From positions 1-64,000 of the forward strand of contig NZ_WIOK01000019.1 in NCBI RefSeq assembly GCF_009467825.1: DNA of 64,000 nt. Reading direction: 5' to 3'. Position 1 is the stretch's first letter; every line of letters starts with the position of its first letter. This DNA comes from Cyclobacterium xiamenense (GTDB lineage: Bacteria; Bacteroidota; Bacteroidia; Cytophagales; Cyclobacteriaceae). The notes beneath the pieces were generated by a model. That model did not search any database. It had not been told where the DNA came from and saw only the letters and a program-made list of their open reading frames with translations. Both the position numbers and the translations under genes were made by a program. Shown one piece after another: positions 54,692 to 64,000 of this stretch.

Positions 54692-56776
54692 ATGAATAGC
54701 GTGACCCGGTTTTATTTTTGGAGCTCCAAAACCTGTTTTCATTGTTTCCTTTATTTCATCGGTTTTTATGGCCTGATAGGCTGCCAAACCCAGGGAGAAT
54801 CCTATCAACCCATTTCTGCGGAAACAACCGAAATACTGGACCGATCCAGTAACCTGCTCAACAGCGGTCAGTACCGAAGGTCCATGCAGTTTCTGGACAG
54901 TGCGTACCAGCAGATGGGGAACAAAACGCCACTGGATTGGTGGGAAAGGTACAATTTTCTTAGTCGCATTTACCTGAAATACGACGTTGACCTCAACCAG
55001 TCACGCGTGTACCTGGACAGCATGTTTTGGGTACTGGAGGACCGCAACCGACTCTACCAAAAGGAATATGCCCAAACTAAATTTTTGGAAGGAGACTGGT
55101 ACAAGGCAGGGCGAGATTTCGAAAAAGCCTTTGCCAGCTATTTTGAAGGGCGGGAGTTTGCCCAGGCCAATCTAAGTGATTGCCTGATCAGCAACCTGAC
55201 CTATCAATTGGGAATTTTCCGCTACGAGCAGCAGCAATATGCCGCGAGTATACCGTATTTCAAACAAGCAATCGAAGAAAATCAGGACTGTTGGGATGCC
55301 GACATGATGGACCAGAATCTCTATTTCCCGCAAATGTACCGGAATACCCTGGGTTTGGCCTACGAAAAAACAGGTGCGCTGGACAGTGCTGCTTATTTTT
55401 ACCAAAAGGGCTTGACATTTCTGGAAACAATTGAGAAGCGATATCCTGGAGAAAAAAAATTCATCAGCCTGGCCCGGGGTGTTATTTTGGGAAACCTGGG
55501 AGGAGTACTGGCCAGCCTCGGAAAGACGCAGGACGCAGAGCGTTTTTTGAAGGAAAGCATTGCGATCAACAGCCAGCCGAATTTTGACGTGCTAGACGCA
55601 TTGACTGCGAAAATAAAACTGGCCGAGCTTTTTATCAGCCAGAACCGCCTCCAGGAAGCGGAGCAACTACTTGTAGCCATGGATTCGGTGCTATCCGGAT
55701 CCGAATTGAAAAACCGCGCCTACGTGCAGGGACGCATCGGTTGGGCAAAGGCAATGGATGCATTCTACGAACAACAGGGGGCGCTGGAGAAAGCCTATCC
55801 ATACGTACGCATGCATAACCAGCTGCAGGATTCGCTGGACCGCGCGGACGATGCCCTTCGTACCGTAGACATGGAGGCATCCTTGCAAAACGCTGCCCAG
55901 CAATACCAGCTTTCCCTGATAAACCGCGACAATCAGATCAAAAATATTTACCTGGGTGCAACTATCGGATTCACTGTTTTACTGGTCATTTTCCTGGCGT
56001 TTATTTGGCAGGGACTCAGCCGATCCAAAAACATCAACAAGGTCATCAGCCAACAAAACATTGAACTTCAGGAAACCCTGGGTGCACTGGAACAAAGCCA
56101 GGCCGAAAACACCAAAATCATGTATATGGTCGCCCATGACCTGCGAAATCCCATCAGCAGCATGGTGATGATGGCCGATATACTGCTCTCAGACGAGCAG
56201 ATATCCGGCGAAAACAGGGTGCTGCTGGGCCATATCAAAACCTCCTGTAACAACTCCCTGAACCTGGTTTCCGAAATGATGCAGTCCAATAAAAACGCGG
56301 CATCGTTTACCAAAGAAGCCGTGGACATCGACCGCTTACTAAATTATTGCGTGGAATTGCTGCAGCACAAAGCTCACGAGAAAAACCAAAAATTGATTTT
56401 GGAAACCATCCCTGTGACCGCTTTCGTTAGCCGGGAAAAACTTTGGCGAGTTATCAGCAACCTTATTGCCAATGCGGTGAAATTTAGTCCGAAAGGAAAA
56501 TCTATTCGGATAAGCATGAAGAAAACATCCGAAAAAGTGATCGTCTCCATCAAGGACGAGGGAATTGGCATACCGGAATCCATTAAAAACAAGGTCTTTG
56601 AATGGTACACCGACGGCAAACGTTCCGGAACCGAAGGAGAAAAACCCTTTGGCATGGGCCTGGCCATTTCCAAACAAATCATTGCTGCCCATGGAGGTAC
56701 GATTTGGTTTGAGAGCGAAGAAAACAAAGGCACCACGTTTTACATAGAGATCCCTATCAAAGTCCAAAAAAGCTGA
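54692..56776 (+). CDS. TPR-containing sensor histidine kinase
   Basis: 694 residues from ATG 54692 (MNSVTRFYFWSSKTCF); a start at 54662 is also in frame. A hydrophobic lead with LIGCQ suggests an exported or lipid-linked sensor. Residues 40-400 hold TPR-like helices in the periplasm (RVYLDSMFWVLEDRNRLYQK, TYQLGIFRYEQQQYAASIPYF). A membrane helix (IYLGATIGFTVLLVIFLAFI) precedes a coiled coil. The kinase core has the H-box MVAHDLRNPISSM with His482, N-box NLIANAVKFSPKG, and G-boxes DEGIGIPESI and FGMGLAISKQI. No receiver domain; no response regulator gene adjoins. It is probably a family of stress or surface sensors, signal unknown. Confidence 0.88.
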   Translation: MNSVTRFYFWSSKTCFHCFLYFIGFYGLIGCQTQGESYQPISAETTEILDRSSNLLNSGQYRRSMQFLDSAYQQMGNKTPLDWWERYNFLSRIYLKYDVDLNQSRVYLDSMFWVLEDRNRLYQKEYAQTKFLEGDWYKAGRDFEKAFASYFEGREFAQANLSDCLISNLTYQLGIFRYEQQQYAASIPYFKQAIEENQDCWDADMMDQNLYFPQMYRNTLGLAYEKTGALDSAAYFYQKGLTFLETIEKRYPGEKKFISLARGVILGNLGGVLASLGKTQDAERFLKESIAINSQPNFDVLDALTAKIKLAELFISQNRLQEAEQLLVAMDSVLSGSELKNRAYVQGRIGWAKAMDAFYEQQGALEKAYPYVRMHNQLQDSLDRADDALRTVDMEASLQNAAQQYQLSLINRDNQIKNIYLGATIGFTVLLVIFLAFIWQGLSRSKNINKVISQQNIELQETLGALEQSQAENTKIMYMVAHDLRNPISSMVMMADILLSDEQISGENRVLLGHIKTSCNNSLNLVSEMMQSNKNAASFTKEAVDIDRLLNYCVELLQHKAHEKNQKLILETIPVTAFVSREKLWRVISNLIANAVKFSPKGKSIRISMKKTSEKVIVSIKDEGIGIPESIKNKVFEWYTDGKRSGTEGEKPFGMGLAISKQIIAAHGGTIWFESEENKGTTFYIEIPIKVQKS

Positions 56777-57103
56777 TTACTTGTTCCACCCGCTAGCTGT
56801 GGCGATGTGTTAGCCATCTACCGACGCGTCGCTCCGCATTACTCCCTACGCATGAAACACCCAAAAAGTGGGTCCCTGGCTTGCTACTTCGCTTAAAATC
56901 GACTACGAATGGACCGTATTGCTCCGTTTGAGGTTTCGCCCAGGCTCACCCGGGCAAACAAGCCCCTCAGAGCCAGGGAAACGATCGCAGCCAGTCGCTG
57001 GAATACCTTATTCAGTGTAGGATTTTATTAAGTTAAAATTGGTTTGAAATTTGAATAATTAATGCAAATTTTGATTCCGATTTAATTACGAAAAATGTTA
57101 GGT
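56777..57103. other. Gene-free stretch before the arginine decarboxylase gene
   Basis: The first 220 bases are GC-rich and hold no ORF with motifs; the last 80 bases are AT-rich and presumably hold the promoter. No exact TAnnTTTG is present. Confidence 0.4.
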
Positions 57104-58495
57104 ATGAATAAGTATATTGACCTCATCAAGCAAACGTTTGATTTTCCAACGAAAGAATTCACTGTCGCCAACAATCAATTGGCCTTCAACGGGGTAAACC
57201 TGATGGAAATCATCGAGGAATACGGTACCCCCTTGAAGCTAACCTATTTACCTAAAATTTCCGAAAACATTCAAAATGCAAAAACTTTTTTCGGAAATGC
57301 GATGCAGACGCATGATTACAAAGGGAGCTACACCTACTGTTATTGCACAAAATCCTCCCATTTTAGTTTTGTCATGGACGAGGCACTAAAAAACGATGTG
57401 CATATAGAAACCAGTTCTACCTACGATATCCCCTTGGTAAAAAGTCTGTTTGCACAGGGTAAAATCAGCAAAGAAACCTACATCGTCTGCAACGGCTTTA
57501 AACGCGACCTTTATAAACAATATGTGACCGAACTCCTCAATGAGGGGTTTAGCAACTGCATACCGGTGCTGGATAACCTGACCGAAATCGACTATTACCT
57601 GGAGCACGTGAAGGTACCGTTTAAGGTGGGAATTCGTATAGCCGCGGACGAGGAGCCAAAATTTGGTTTCTACACCTCACGTTTGGGGGTTCGCTACCAC
57701 GATATCATCACCCTGTACGAAGAAAAAATCAAGAACAACCCAAATGTCAGCCTTAAAATGCTGCATTTTTTTATCAATTCCGGTATCCGGGACACCGCCT
57801 ATTACTGGTCGGAATTGACCCGTTTTATCCAGAAATACGTGGAATTGAAGAAAGTAGCGCCCGAATTGGATACCATGGACGTGGGAGGAGGATGGCCGAT
57901 CAAGACCAACGTATTTTTTGATTACGACTACCAATACATGGCCGATCAGATCATCAAAAATATCAAGTGGATGTGTGCCAAAAACAATACGGTTGAGCCC
58001 AATATCTTTACCGAATTTGGTAGCTACACGGTGGGAGAAAGTGGTGCAGTCCTGTATTCCATTCTGGATGAAAAGCTGCAAAACGACAAGGAGCTCTGGT
58101 ACATGATCGACGGTTCGTTTATTACCCAGCTTCCCGACAGTTGGGGGCTCAATCAAAAGTACATCATGCTGGCTGTCAACAATTGGGACAAAGAGTACCA
58201 CAACATTTCGCTGGGGGGACTTACCTGCGATAGCATGGATTACTACAACTCAGAGGCTCACCAGTTTAACATCTACCTTCCCAAATTGGAAAAGGGTAAT
58301 CAACAGTATATCGGTTTTTTCCATACCGGGGCCTATCAGGAGTCCCTGGGTGGATACGGAGGTATACAGCACTGCCTCATTCCCGCACCTAAACACGTCA
58401 TCATCGACCGGGAGAGTGATGGCAGCATTCGGCATTGGCTCTTTGCCCCAGAACAGGAGAGCAAAGACATGATGAAAATACTGGGATACAAGTAG
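57104..58495 (+). CDS. Arginine decarboxylase, PLP fold-type III
   Basis: 463 residues from ATG 57104 (MNKYIDLIKQTFDFPTKEFT). The alanine-racemase-like barrel has the PLP lysine in YCYCTKSSHF (Lys83), IETSSTYDIPLVKSLF after it, FFINSGIRDTAYYWSELTRF, DVGGGWPIKTNVFFDYDYQY and EFGSYTVGESGAVLYSIL. The closing CDSMDYY motif supplies the other active-site residues. It converts arginine to agmatine, the first step to putrescine and spermidine. The protein is shorter than the 630-residue E. coli SpeA but is the usual Bacteroidota form. A strong terminator follows. Confidence 0.88.
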   Translation: MNKYIDLIKQTFDFPTKEFTVANNQLAFNGVNLMEIIEEYGTPLKLTYLPKISENIQNAKTFFGNAMQTHDYKGSYTYCYCTKSSHFSFVMDEALKNDVHIETSSTYDIPLVKSLFAQGKISKETYIVCNGFKRDLYKQYVTELLNEGFSNCIPVLDNLTEIDYYLEHVKVPFKVGIRIAADEEPKFGFYTSRLGVRYHDIITLYEEKIKNNPNVSLKMLHFFINSGIRDTAYYWSELTRFIQKYVELKKVAPELDTMDVGGGWPIKTNVFFDYDYQYMADQIIKNIKWMCAKNNTVEPNIFTEFGSYTVGESGAVLYSILDEKLQNDKELWYMIDGSFITQLPDSWGLNQKYIMLAVNNWDKEYHNISLGGLTCDSMDYYNSEAHQFNIYLPKLEKGNQQYIGFFHTGAYQESLGGYGGIQHCLIPAPKHVIIDRESDGSIRHWLFAPEQESKDMMKILGYK

Positions 58496-58498
58496 TGC

Positions 58499-58524
58499 AT
58501 GAGGGCAATGGCCCTCATTTTTTT
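58499..58524 (+). terminator. Rho-independent terminator after the decarboxylase gene
   Basis: A perfect 8-bp stem (ATGAGGGC with GCCCTCAT), a 4-base loop and a run of seven T begin three bases after the stop codon. Confidence 0.92.
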
Positions 58525-58610
58525 GTGGCAGGCAATTTGCTTATTGAAATTTGCGAACTATTTTTTCTTCTGCATGGACATAGTAGCATTGAAATTGATT
58601 GAAACAGCAC

Positions 58611-60575
58611 ATGAAGATAAAACAGATCCTTTTTTTACTTTTCGTTATGCAAGGAAGCCTGGGGTCGGCTCAGGTTCGCAGCGTGTTTGAAGGGGCCTAC
58701 ACCTTCCACGACAAAGCGGGTACAGCTACTTTTGAATTTTTGCAAAACGAAGCGAAAAACACAGTTCTTGACGGTTTTTTCCGCTTTAACTACCTGGAAA
58801 AAGACAGTCTGGATCAAACAATTCTCTACAAATTTCAGGTAACCGGAGAATACGAGCAAAACGAACGTTCGGGTAATTGGCTATTTGACCAGGAAACTCA
58901 CCGCGTTGATGTGCAGGACGTAGTCAATTTTGAGGTTGTTAGCAGCTTGCACAGCGATAAGATTTATGTAGAAGCCGTATACAATCAAGGTAAAAAAACG
59001 GGCACCTGGGCTTTTAAACAAAACGAATTTGTAAACGGAGAATTGCGGCCAAAAGCGGAGGCAAACGGAATCACTTTTACTGAAGGAAAGATTACCGAAA
59101 ACATTGATTACCGCGCATTTGAAGGAGACTACACCCAATTGATCCGGGGCGAGGTCAATGCTGAAGGCTACCTGGACGGGGAGTGGGCGCTGGTATACCT
59201 GAAAGAAGGAGAATTGATCTCCGAAGTTCGCAATTACGAAAAAGGCTTTCTTCTGGGAATCAAACAGCGTAACCTGGAAACGGGTGCCCGGGTAAACGAG
59301 GTGATCTTCCACAAAACCATCGAAAAACTACAAAAACTGGAGGAAGCGCCACAAAAAGCCTACAAAATCGCGGACCGGGATTTCGGATTGGTTTACAACG
59401 ACGGGTTCCAATCAAACAGCCTCCCGGTACAAATTCAAAAATCTGGAAATCGGTTTATCAACGATTTTATTTCCAAACTTCTTCAGTACGACAACAGGCG
59501 GTCTGAACAGGCGCAAAACGACCCCTACCCCATCCGAACCAGGCGATTTGCATACGCTATCTACGACGAATTGGATGAATTAATTGCCACTATCCGTAAA
59601 AAATACCAGGTGCTCAAAGACAGCACGGAAAAATATGCCGGAATGAACGCGCTGGCATTGAATAAGGAAAAAAGTGACTCGCTGGCATACACCCATGCCT
59701 TTTTTTCCAACCGCCGGGAGAAACTAAAGCAAATGGAAGAATTGATGGGTCTGATCCGCAGTGGAGATATCCGGTATTACGATTTAACGAATTTCACCGC
59801 CAAAGGCGTCGGATTCCTTTCACCGCTGGACTTGATAAACTATTCCTATCAAGATCAGGACAAACGAAAAATAATCAACCGGGAAGTCGGTTATGCGAAC
59901 CCCCGGAGCTTTTTGGAGCGGGTCGACAGCCACCTGGAGGAGGAACTGACCCTCGGTATTGCCTTAGCCAGGTACGCCAGACGGCAACTCCAATCCATCG
60001 AAGTCAGCCAAAACCTGGTCGCGTTGGAGGAAGAGCTGACGGAAAAACGCTCCCTGGTAGAAACGCTTTACGAAAACCACGAATCGAGTGAAGCGCTGGA
60101 ACAGCAGTTTTTTGAGAAATTTTCCGGGCATTTCCTGCACGGATTGCTACAGGAAAACCTCTCCGGCTATGCGACAGCGGATGATCCGGAAGAAAAAGTC
60201 ACCCGCGGCAAGCAACTGCTGGATTTTTTGACCGAACTGGAACTCCGCTATCCGGAACTTGCTGCGATTTTTCCGAGAAACGAGGAGATTGATGCCTTAT
60301 ACAAAGAAGAAACCTTCGATCCATTTACCTATACCCGGTATCAGGCACGGGCAAAATCCAGGTTGTACGAAGCTGGTATGAACATCCTGCTGCCCTACTA
60401 CCTGACCGAACTGACCAACGAAGCGGATTATGGTCAAATCAAAAACCATTTGGATGCAATCGAGCTCCTTCAGCAAAAACTAATCGACCTTAGGGATCGC
60501 TCCACAAAAGGACTGGAACGAAAACTGGGAAGGACCAAAAACCCGGAGCGCGTTCGGTCCTTGCTGGATCTTTAG
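58611..60575 (+). CDS. Exported protein of unknown function with MORN/YwqK-like repeats and helical C-terminus
   Basis: 654 residues from ATG 58611 (MKIKQILFLLFVMQGSLGSA), with a signal peptide. Residues 25-250 contain repeated short beta motifs with a G-x-W or Y-x-x-G pattern (VTGEYEQNERSGNWLFDQET, VYNQGKKTGTWAFKQNEFVN, VNAEGYLDGEWALVYLKEGE), as in MORN/YwqK-type repeats. Residues 290-654 are predicted helical and charged, with long coiled-coil-like segments. I do not recognise the family. It lies between a terminator and the DUF2490 gene, whose start is 96 bases downstream, and they may form one envelope-related transcript. Confidence 0.55.
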   Translation: MKIKQILFLLFVMQGSLGSAQVRSVFEGAYTFHDKAGTATFEFLQNEAKNTVLDGFFRFNYLEKDSLDQTILYKFQVTGEYEQNERSGNWLFDQETHRVDVQDVVNFEVVSSLHSDKIYVEAVYNQGKKTGTWAFKQNEFVNGELRPKAEANGITFTEGKITENIDYRAFEGDYTQLIRGEVNAEGYLDGEWALVYLKEGELISEVRNYEKGFLLGIKQRNLETGARVNEVIFHKTIEKLQKLEEAPQKAYKIADRDFGLVYNDGFQSNSLPVQIQKSGNRFINDFISKLLQYDNRRSEQAQNDPYPIRTRRFAYAIYDELDELIATIRKKYQVLKDSTEKYAGMNALALNKEKSDSLAYTHAFFSNRREKLKQMEELMGLIRSGDIRYYDLTNFTAKGVGFLSPLDLINYSYQDQDKRKIINREVGYANPRSFLERVDSHLEEELTLGIALARYARRQLQSIEVSQNLVALEEELTEKRSLVETLYENHESSEALEQQFFEKFSGHFLHGLLQENLSGYATADDPEEKVTRGKQLLDFLTELELRYPELAAIFPRNEEIDALYKEETFDPFTYTRYQARAKSRLYEAGMNILLPYYLTELTNEADYGQIKNHLDAIELLQQKLIDLRDRSTKGLERKLGRTKNPERVRSLLDL

Positions 60576-60670
60576 CAGGCAGCCCGGCCTATTCCGCCAC
60601 CTCGCCTGTGCCAGTCCCAATAAACCCAATTCACATAAGGACCTAGTTTTTCCCGATCAAAAAAAATAAA

Positions 60671-61519
60671 ATGAACCTACGCCGTACTAACTATCTTTAT
60701 GCCATTACATGCGCGGTTTTCTTTTTCCTGCTAAGTAACCTCTCGTATGGGCAATTTATGGAAACCCAGGCGGATGGGACATCGCTACCCGAAAAGGAAT
60801 ACAATAGGCAGTCTGGATTATGGATCGGCATGTATACCAAGTATAAAATCGGGGAAAAACTCTTTTATTACGGGGAATACCACATGCGTAGACGGGATCA
60901 ATTGGTGCAAAACATGGCCCAGATTTACCTTCGCTTTGGCTTATCTTACCTGGTAAACGAAAAATTTGAAGTAACCGGCGGCATCGTCACCCCCTTTTAC
61001 TGGGCCCCGGAAGACCTGTATTCCAGCCAGGAACAAATTGACAAAGTGGTCAATCAGTTTCGATTCTGGCAGCAGTTTTTATTCATACAAAGCATGGGCC
61101 GGGTCAAAATCTACCACCAAATCCGAACCGAACAGCGCTGGAAACGGGACTATCTGGTCGGATCTCCATTCACGTTGACCCATCGGATGCGCTACAAGAT
61201 TACCACGTATATCCCGTTAAATAAGCCAAAATTGCAGGACAAAACGCTCTTCTTTTCTGGGTACAACGAAATCTTTATTCAAGCCGGAAAACCGGTTTTG
61301 TACAACTATTTCGAAGATAACCGACTTTTTCTGGGACTAGGATACGTGATCAATGAAAAATTCCAGCTCCAGGCAGGCTATATGAAAAGCATTCAGCAAC
61401 GGGAGCGAGGCTTCGATCTAAATAACCGGGACATTATCCGATTTAGTGTGTACCATAACCTGGACTTTACCCGAGGAAAGAATCGACCAAAAATCCAGGA
61501 AATCAACCCGGTTTTGTAG
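60671..61519 (+). CDS. DUF2490-family outer-membrane beta-barrel protein
   Basis: 282 residues with a signal peptide (ending LSNLSYGQ). The pattern SGLWIGMYTKYKIGEKLFYY, GEYHMRRRDQLVQNMAQIYL, RFGLSYLVNEKFEVTGGIV and the closing QLQAGYMKSIQQRERGFDLN, RDIIRFSVYHNLDF match the DUF2490 family, predicted 10-12-strand barrels. The function is not known; genes of this type often lie near polyamine or envelope genes in Bacteroidota, though the link is not proved. It precedes an AsmA-like gene by 249 bases. Confidence 0.82.
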   Translation: MNLRRTNYLYAITCAVFFFLLSNLSYGQFMETQADGTSLPEKEYNRQSGLWIGMYTKYKIGEKLFYYGEYHMRRRDQLVQNMAQIYLRFGLSYLVNEKFEVTGGIVTPFYWAPEDLYSSQEQIDKVVNQFRFWQQFLFIQSMGRVKIYHQIRTEQRWKRDYLVGSPFTLTHRMRYKITTYIPLNKPKLQDKTLFFSGYNEIFIQAGKPVLYNYFEDNRLFLGLGYVINEKFQLQAGYMKSIQQRERGFDLNNRDIIRFSVYHNLDFTRGKNRPKIQEINPVL

Positions 61520-61768
61520 GGATCACCGCCCCATCAGGGAACGGAATCGAACCGGACAAGCCAGTCGACGGAGAAAACCAACGTGCCCACAGCAGCTGCA
61601 CCCAGGCAACGGTGGTCCGTACCCAAGGATGTGCGAATACTGGCGCCGGTAGCCGAGAAAAAACGCAGCCGCGACGGATCCGGGAGGGTAATTTTTTGCG
61701 ATAATTTCATCAACCGTATCTTTTTTTGGATTACATTGGTCCAACTTTTAAAACAACCTGTGTGGACC

Positions 61769-64000
61769 ATGCGAAGAAAAAAACTGGTTGGAATAGCGGC
61801 GTTGGTTTTGACGCCTTTGGTCGTGCTTGCCGCAGGCGCTTACGGTTTGTATAAAAATCAGGAATTGCTCACCCAACGAGCAATTTCTTCTGTCAACGAA
61901 CAATTCGCAGGCGAGCTCGCAGTGGGACAGGCCCATATTTCTCCATTTGCCAACTTCCCTTACCTTTCCGTGGATTTGCAAGGGGTGAAATTCTTTGAGA
62001 CCAAGTCTAAGCAAACCCATCCCCTGTACGAAGCCGAGGATGTGTACATCGGATTCAGCGTGCTGGATATTTTGCTCGGGCACTTCCGGGTGAAACGCAT
62101 TCAGATTCAATCGGGATACATAAACATCGTCCGAGACGATCGGGGTGAGCTGAATCTGTTACGGGCAAAAAACATGCGCCCTTCCTCCGAAACCGAGGAG
62201 AAATCGGAGGCTTTTTCTATCGAGTTAAAGCAGCTAGTGCTAAAAGACTTTACCTTGTCCTATATCGATGAAATGAATTCCAAAACGATTCGCACACACA
62301 TCGATTTACTGCGTTCCCAAATCAAATTGAACGAGCAGCAACTGTTATTGGGAGTGGAGGCAGATTTGATTGTAAATCTGCTGGACAACGAAGAACCCAC
62401 CTTTTTTTCCAACAAAGATGTTCACCTGGATTGGCTAATCGACTACGACCTGGTCGATAATCAGCTGACGGTGCTGCCTTCACGCATGCAACTGGACGAG
62501 GGGCTGTTTAGCCTGGAGGGAACGGTCGATGTAGACGATGAACTGAATACGGATTTAAAACTGTATGGGGAAAAGCCAGATTTTAGCATTTTTACGGCAT
62601 TCGCTCCAAAAGAAGTCACGGACGCGCTGAGAAAATACCAGAACGAAGGACATATTTATTTTCTAGGAACCATTGTTGGCAAAGCGGCGGCTGGAAATTC
62701 GCCGGCCATAGCCGTAGAATTTGGTTGCGAAAACGCCTATTTCCTGAATACCAACCAAAACAAGCGCATCGACGAGCTAAACTTCTCCGGCTTTTATACG
62801 AACGGTAAGGAACGTAGCCTCAAAACTTCTGAAATCCGCCTGCAAAATTTTTACGCCAGGCCGGAAGAGGGTGTATTTGAGGGGAAATTGGTCATTCGAG
62901 ATTTTGAAGATCCCTATATCAATGTGGAACTACATGCCGACCTGGACCTGGAGTTTATCGGAGCCTTTTTTGAAGTGGAAGGATTGGAAAAGCTGAAGGG
63001 GCAGGTGATCCTGGATATGGATCTGGACGAAATAATCGACAGCGAGGTCCCTAAACTCGGTATGGCTAAACTTAAAGACGGCATCGATAGCGAGCTGCGC
63101 ATCGAAGACCTGTCCTTCCTCGTTCCCGGGCAGCTCCATCCGGTCAGCGAAGCCAATGGCCTGGCCACGATGCAGGATGGCAAAATCCAACTGAACCATT
63201 TATCGTTTACGATCGGCGATTCCGATTTTAACTTCTCCGGATCCATCAGTGACTTCCCTGCACTATTTCATGGACTGGACAAAGACGTTTCAATCCATGT
63301 GCGCAGCAATTCGGACCGCATCCTTCTGGCCCAACTCCTACCTCTCGATTCCGCCGGAATACTAAACCCCAATGAACAACTAACCGAATTTCAGCTGAAC
63401 CTGGCTTTGGAAGCCAACGCACACGAACTGACTAATTTCAACTACCTACCAAAGGCACGGGTAAGAGTGGAAGACTTTCACGCCAAACTCACCCATTACC
63501 CGCACGCCTTTCATGATTTTGATGTTTCCTTAACGCTAGCGGACAGTTCCCTGCAAGTGGATACATTTTCCGGAGAAATTGATGGTAGCGATTTTCAGTT
63601 TTCCGGGAGCCTCTCCCCCTATACCAACTGGTTTGATCCAGTCAACAAAGGAAGCAGTCGTTTTGACTTTACCTTGCAGTCGGAGCTGTTGAAAATCAAG
63701 GACCTGCTGACCTATAACGGGGAAAACTACCTGCCCGAATCGTACCGGGACGAAGCGCTTTCGGAGTTTTACCTTTCGGGAAGTCTGGCGCTTCACTACG
63801 ATACGGTCTTTCAATCCGCTGACCTACACCTTTCCCAAATGGATGGAAAACTACGGAGTCACCCAATTAAATTGGAGAATTTTGCGGGTCGGGTACACTA
63901 CGAAAACGGCACTACCCTGGTAGAGAATTTTGGCGGTCAGTTGGGAGAAAGCGACTTTACGCTGAATATGAGCTACTTTTCCGGAGCCGACAGTACGGTA
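61769..64000 (+). CDS. AsmA-like envelope protein, 3' end beyond the window
   Basis: At least 744 codons, open to the last base of the window, so the true length and C-terminus are unknown. It begins MRRKKLVGIAALVLTPLVVL, an N-terminal membrane anchor, then an AsmA/TamB-like long beta structure facing the periplasm (ANFPYLSVDLQGVKFFETK, VKRIQIQSGYINIVRDDRGE, LSYIDEMNSKTIRTHIDLL, LEGTVDVDDELNTDLKLYG). AsmA-family proteins are thought to carry phospholipids between membranes. No stop, frameshift or gap is visible in the part present. A GGTCCA/TGGACC dyad ends right at the start codon. Confidence 0.8.
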   Translation, partial: MRRKKLVGIAALVLTPLVVLAAGAYGLYKNQELLTQRAISSVNEQFAGELAVGQAHISPFANFPYLSVDLQGVKFFETKSKQTHPLYEAEDVYIGFSVLDILLGHFRVKRIQIQSGYINIVRDDRGELNLLRAKNMRPSSETEEKSEAFSIELKQLVLKDFTLSYIDEMNSKTIRTHIDLLRSQIKLNEQQLLLGVEADLIVNLLDNEEPTFFSNKDVHLDWLIDYDLVDNQLTVLPSRMQLDEGLFSLEGTVDVDDELNTDLKLYGEKPDFSIFTAFAPKEVTDALRKYQNEGHIYFLGTIVGKAAAGNSPAIAVEFGCENAYFLNTNQNKRIDELNFSGFYTNGKERSLKTSEIRLQNFYARPEEGVFEGKLVIRDFEDPYINVELHADLDLEFIGAFFEVEGLEKLKGQVILDMDLDEIIDSEVPKLGMAKLKDGIDSELRIEDLSFLVPGQLHPVSEANGLATMQDGKIQLNHLSFTIGDSDFNFSGSISDFPALFHGLDKDVSIHVRSNSDRILLAQLLPLDSAGILNPNEQLTEFQLNLALEANAHELTNFNYLPKARVRVEDFHAKLTHYPHAFHDFDVSLTLADSSLQVDTFSGEIDGSDFQFSGSLSPYTNWFDPVNKGSSRFDFTLQSELLKIKDLLTYNGENYLPESYRDEALSEFYLSGSLALHYDTVFQSADLHLSQMDGKLRSHPIKLENFAGRVHYENGTTLVENFGGQLGESDFTLNMSYFSGADSTV

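Noticed and set aside
1-64000. CRISPR arrays, tRNA, rRNA, riboswitches, intact insertion sequences
   Set aside because: No regularly spaced repeats, cloverleaf sequences or transposase motifs were seen on reading both strands.

Overview
The window looks like a chromosomal segment of a free-living member of the Bacteroidota, probably Cytophagales/Saprospirales-like with fairly high GC for the phylum. The signs are a SusC/SusD pair, two DUF5916 outer-membrane proteins, DUF2490 and DUF4097 families, a CusA-type pump fused to a TolC-like protein, many lipoproteins with short lipoboxes, few Shine-Dalgarno sites, and several good matches to the phylum's -7 promoter box TAnnTTTG. No rRNA, tRNA, CRISPR array, intact transposase or prophage was seen.

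Layout. 0.6-3 kb: a NUDIX-fold regulator divergent from a secreted GH79 (heparanase/beta-glucuronidase-like) lipoprotein, with a strong palindrome between them. 3.2-4.2 kb: a broken VbhA-like antitoxin and an intact HigBA-type toxin-antitoxin (TA) pair. 4.7-13.8 kb: leftward genes for a YgiN-like monooxygenase, a Tat-exported enolase-superfamily enzyme with an exported SMP-30 lactonase, cytochrome bd oxidase (cydAB), a penicillin-acylase-type lipoprotein and a DUF4097 lipoprotein. 14-22 kb: rightward monooxygenase, YtcJ-like amidohydrolase, and a heavy-metal efflux operon (CusA-TolC fusion plus CusB). 21.8-25.3 kb: acetaldehyde dehydrogenase with its DUF779 partner and a divergent AraC regulator. 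25.4-27.7 kb: a secreted beta-propeller plus toroid protein.

27.7-37.9 kb is an accessory zone rich in decay. It holds a MazF remnant, two lipoprotein genes each cut by one stop codon, a ParD with a truncated ParE, a DUF433 antitoxin split by an 88-bp insertion, remnants of a GH140-like and a GIY-YIG gene, an intact MntA/HepT pair, and a ParDE locus with three nonsense codons. A P-type ATPase and small lipoproteins lie among them. 38-54.6 kb is a glycan-oriented region: GH140-like hydrolase, class C beta-lactamase-type hydrolase, mutarotase-fold protein, DUF5916 protein, phosphodiesterase, SusD, SusC, a divergent TetR regulator, and a second DUF5916 gene broken by a one-base deletion. 54.7-64 kb carries a TPR-histidine kinase, an arginine decarboxylase, an unrecognised MORN-like exported protein, a DUF2490 barrel and an AsmA-like protein running off the end.

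How they fit together (inference): GH79, GH140-like, SusCD, lactonase, enolase-type dehydratase and mutarotase-fold proteins suggest capture and periplasmic processing of uronic-acid-containing or plant/algal polysaccharides. The most unusual feature is the dense set of TA and accessory genes inactivated by single in-frame stops, several of which keep intact operator palindromes.
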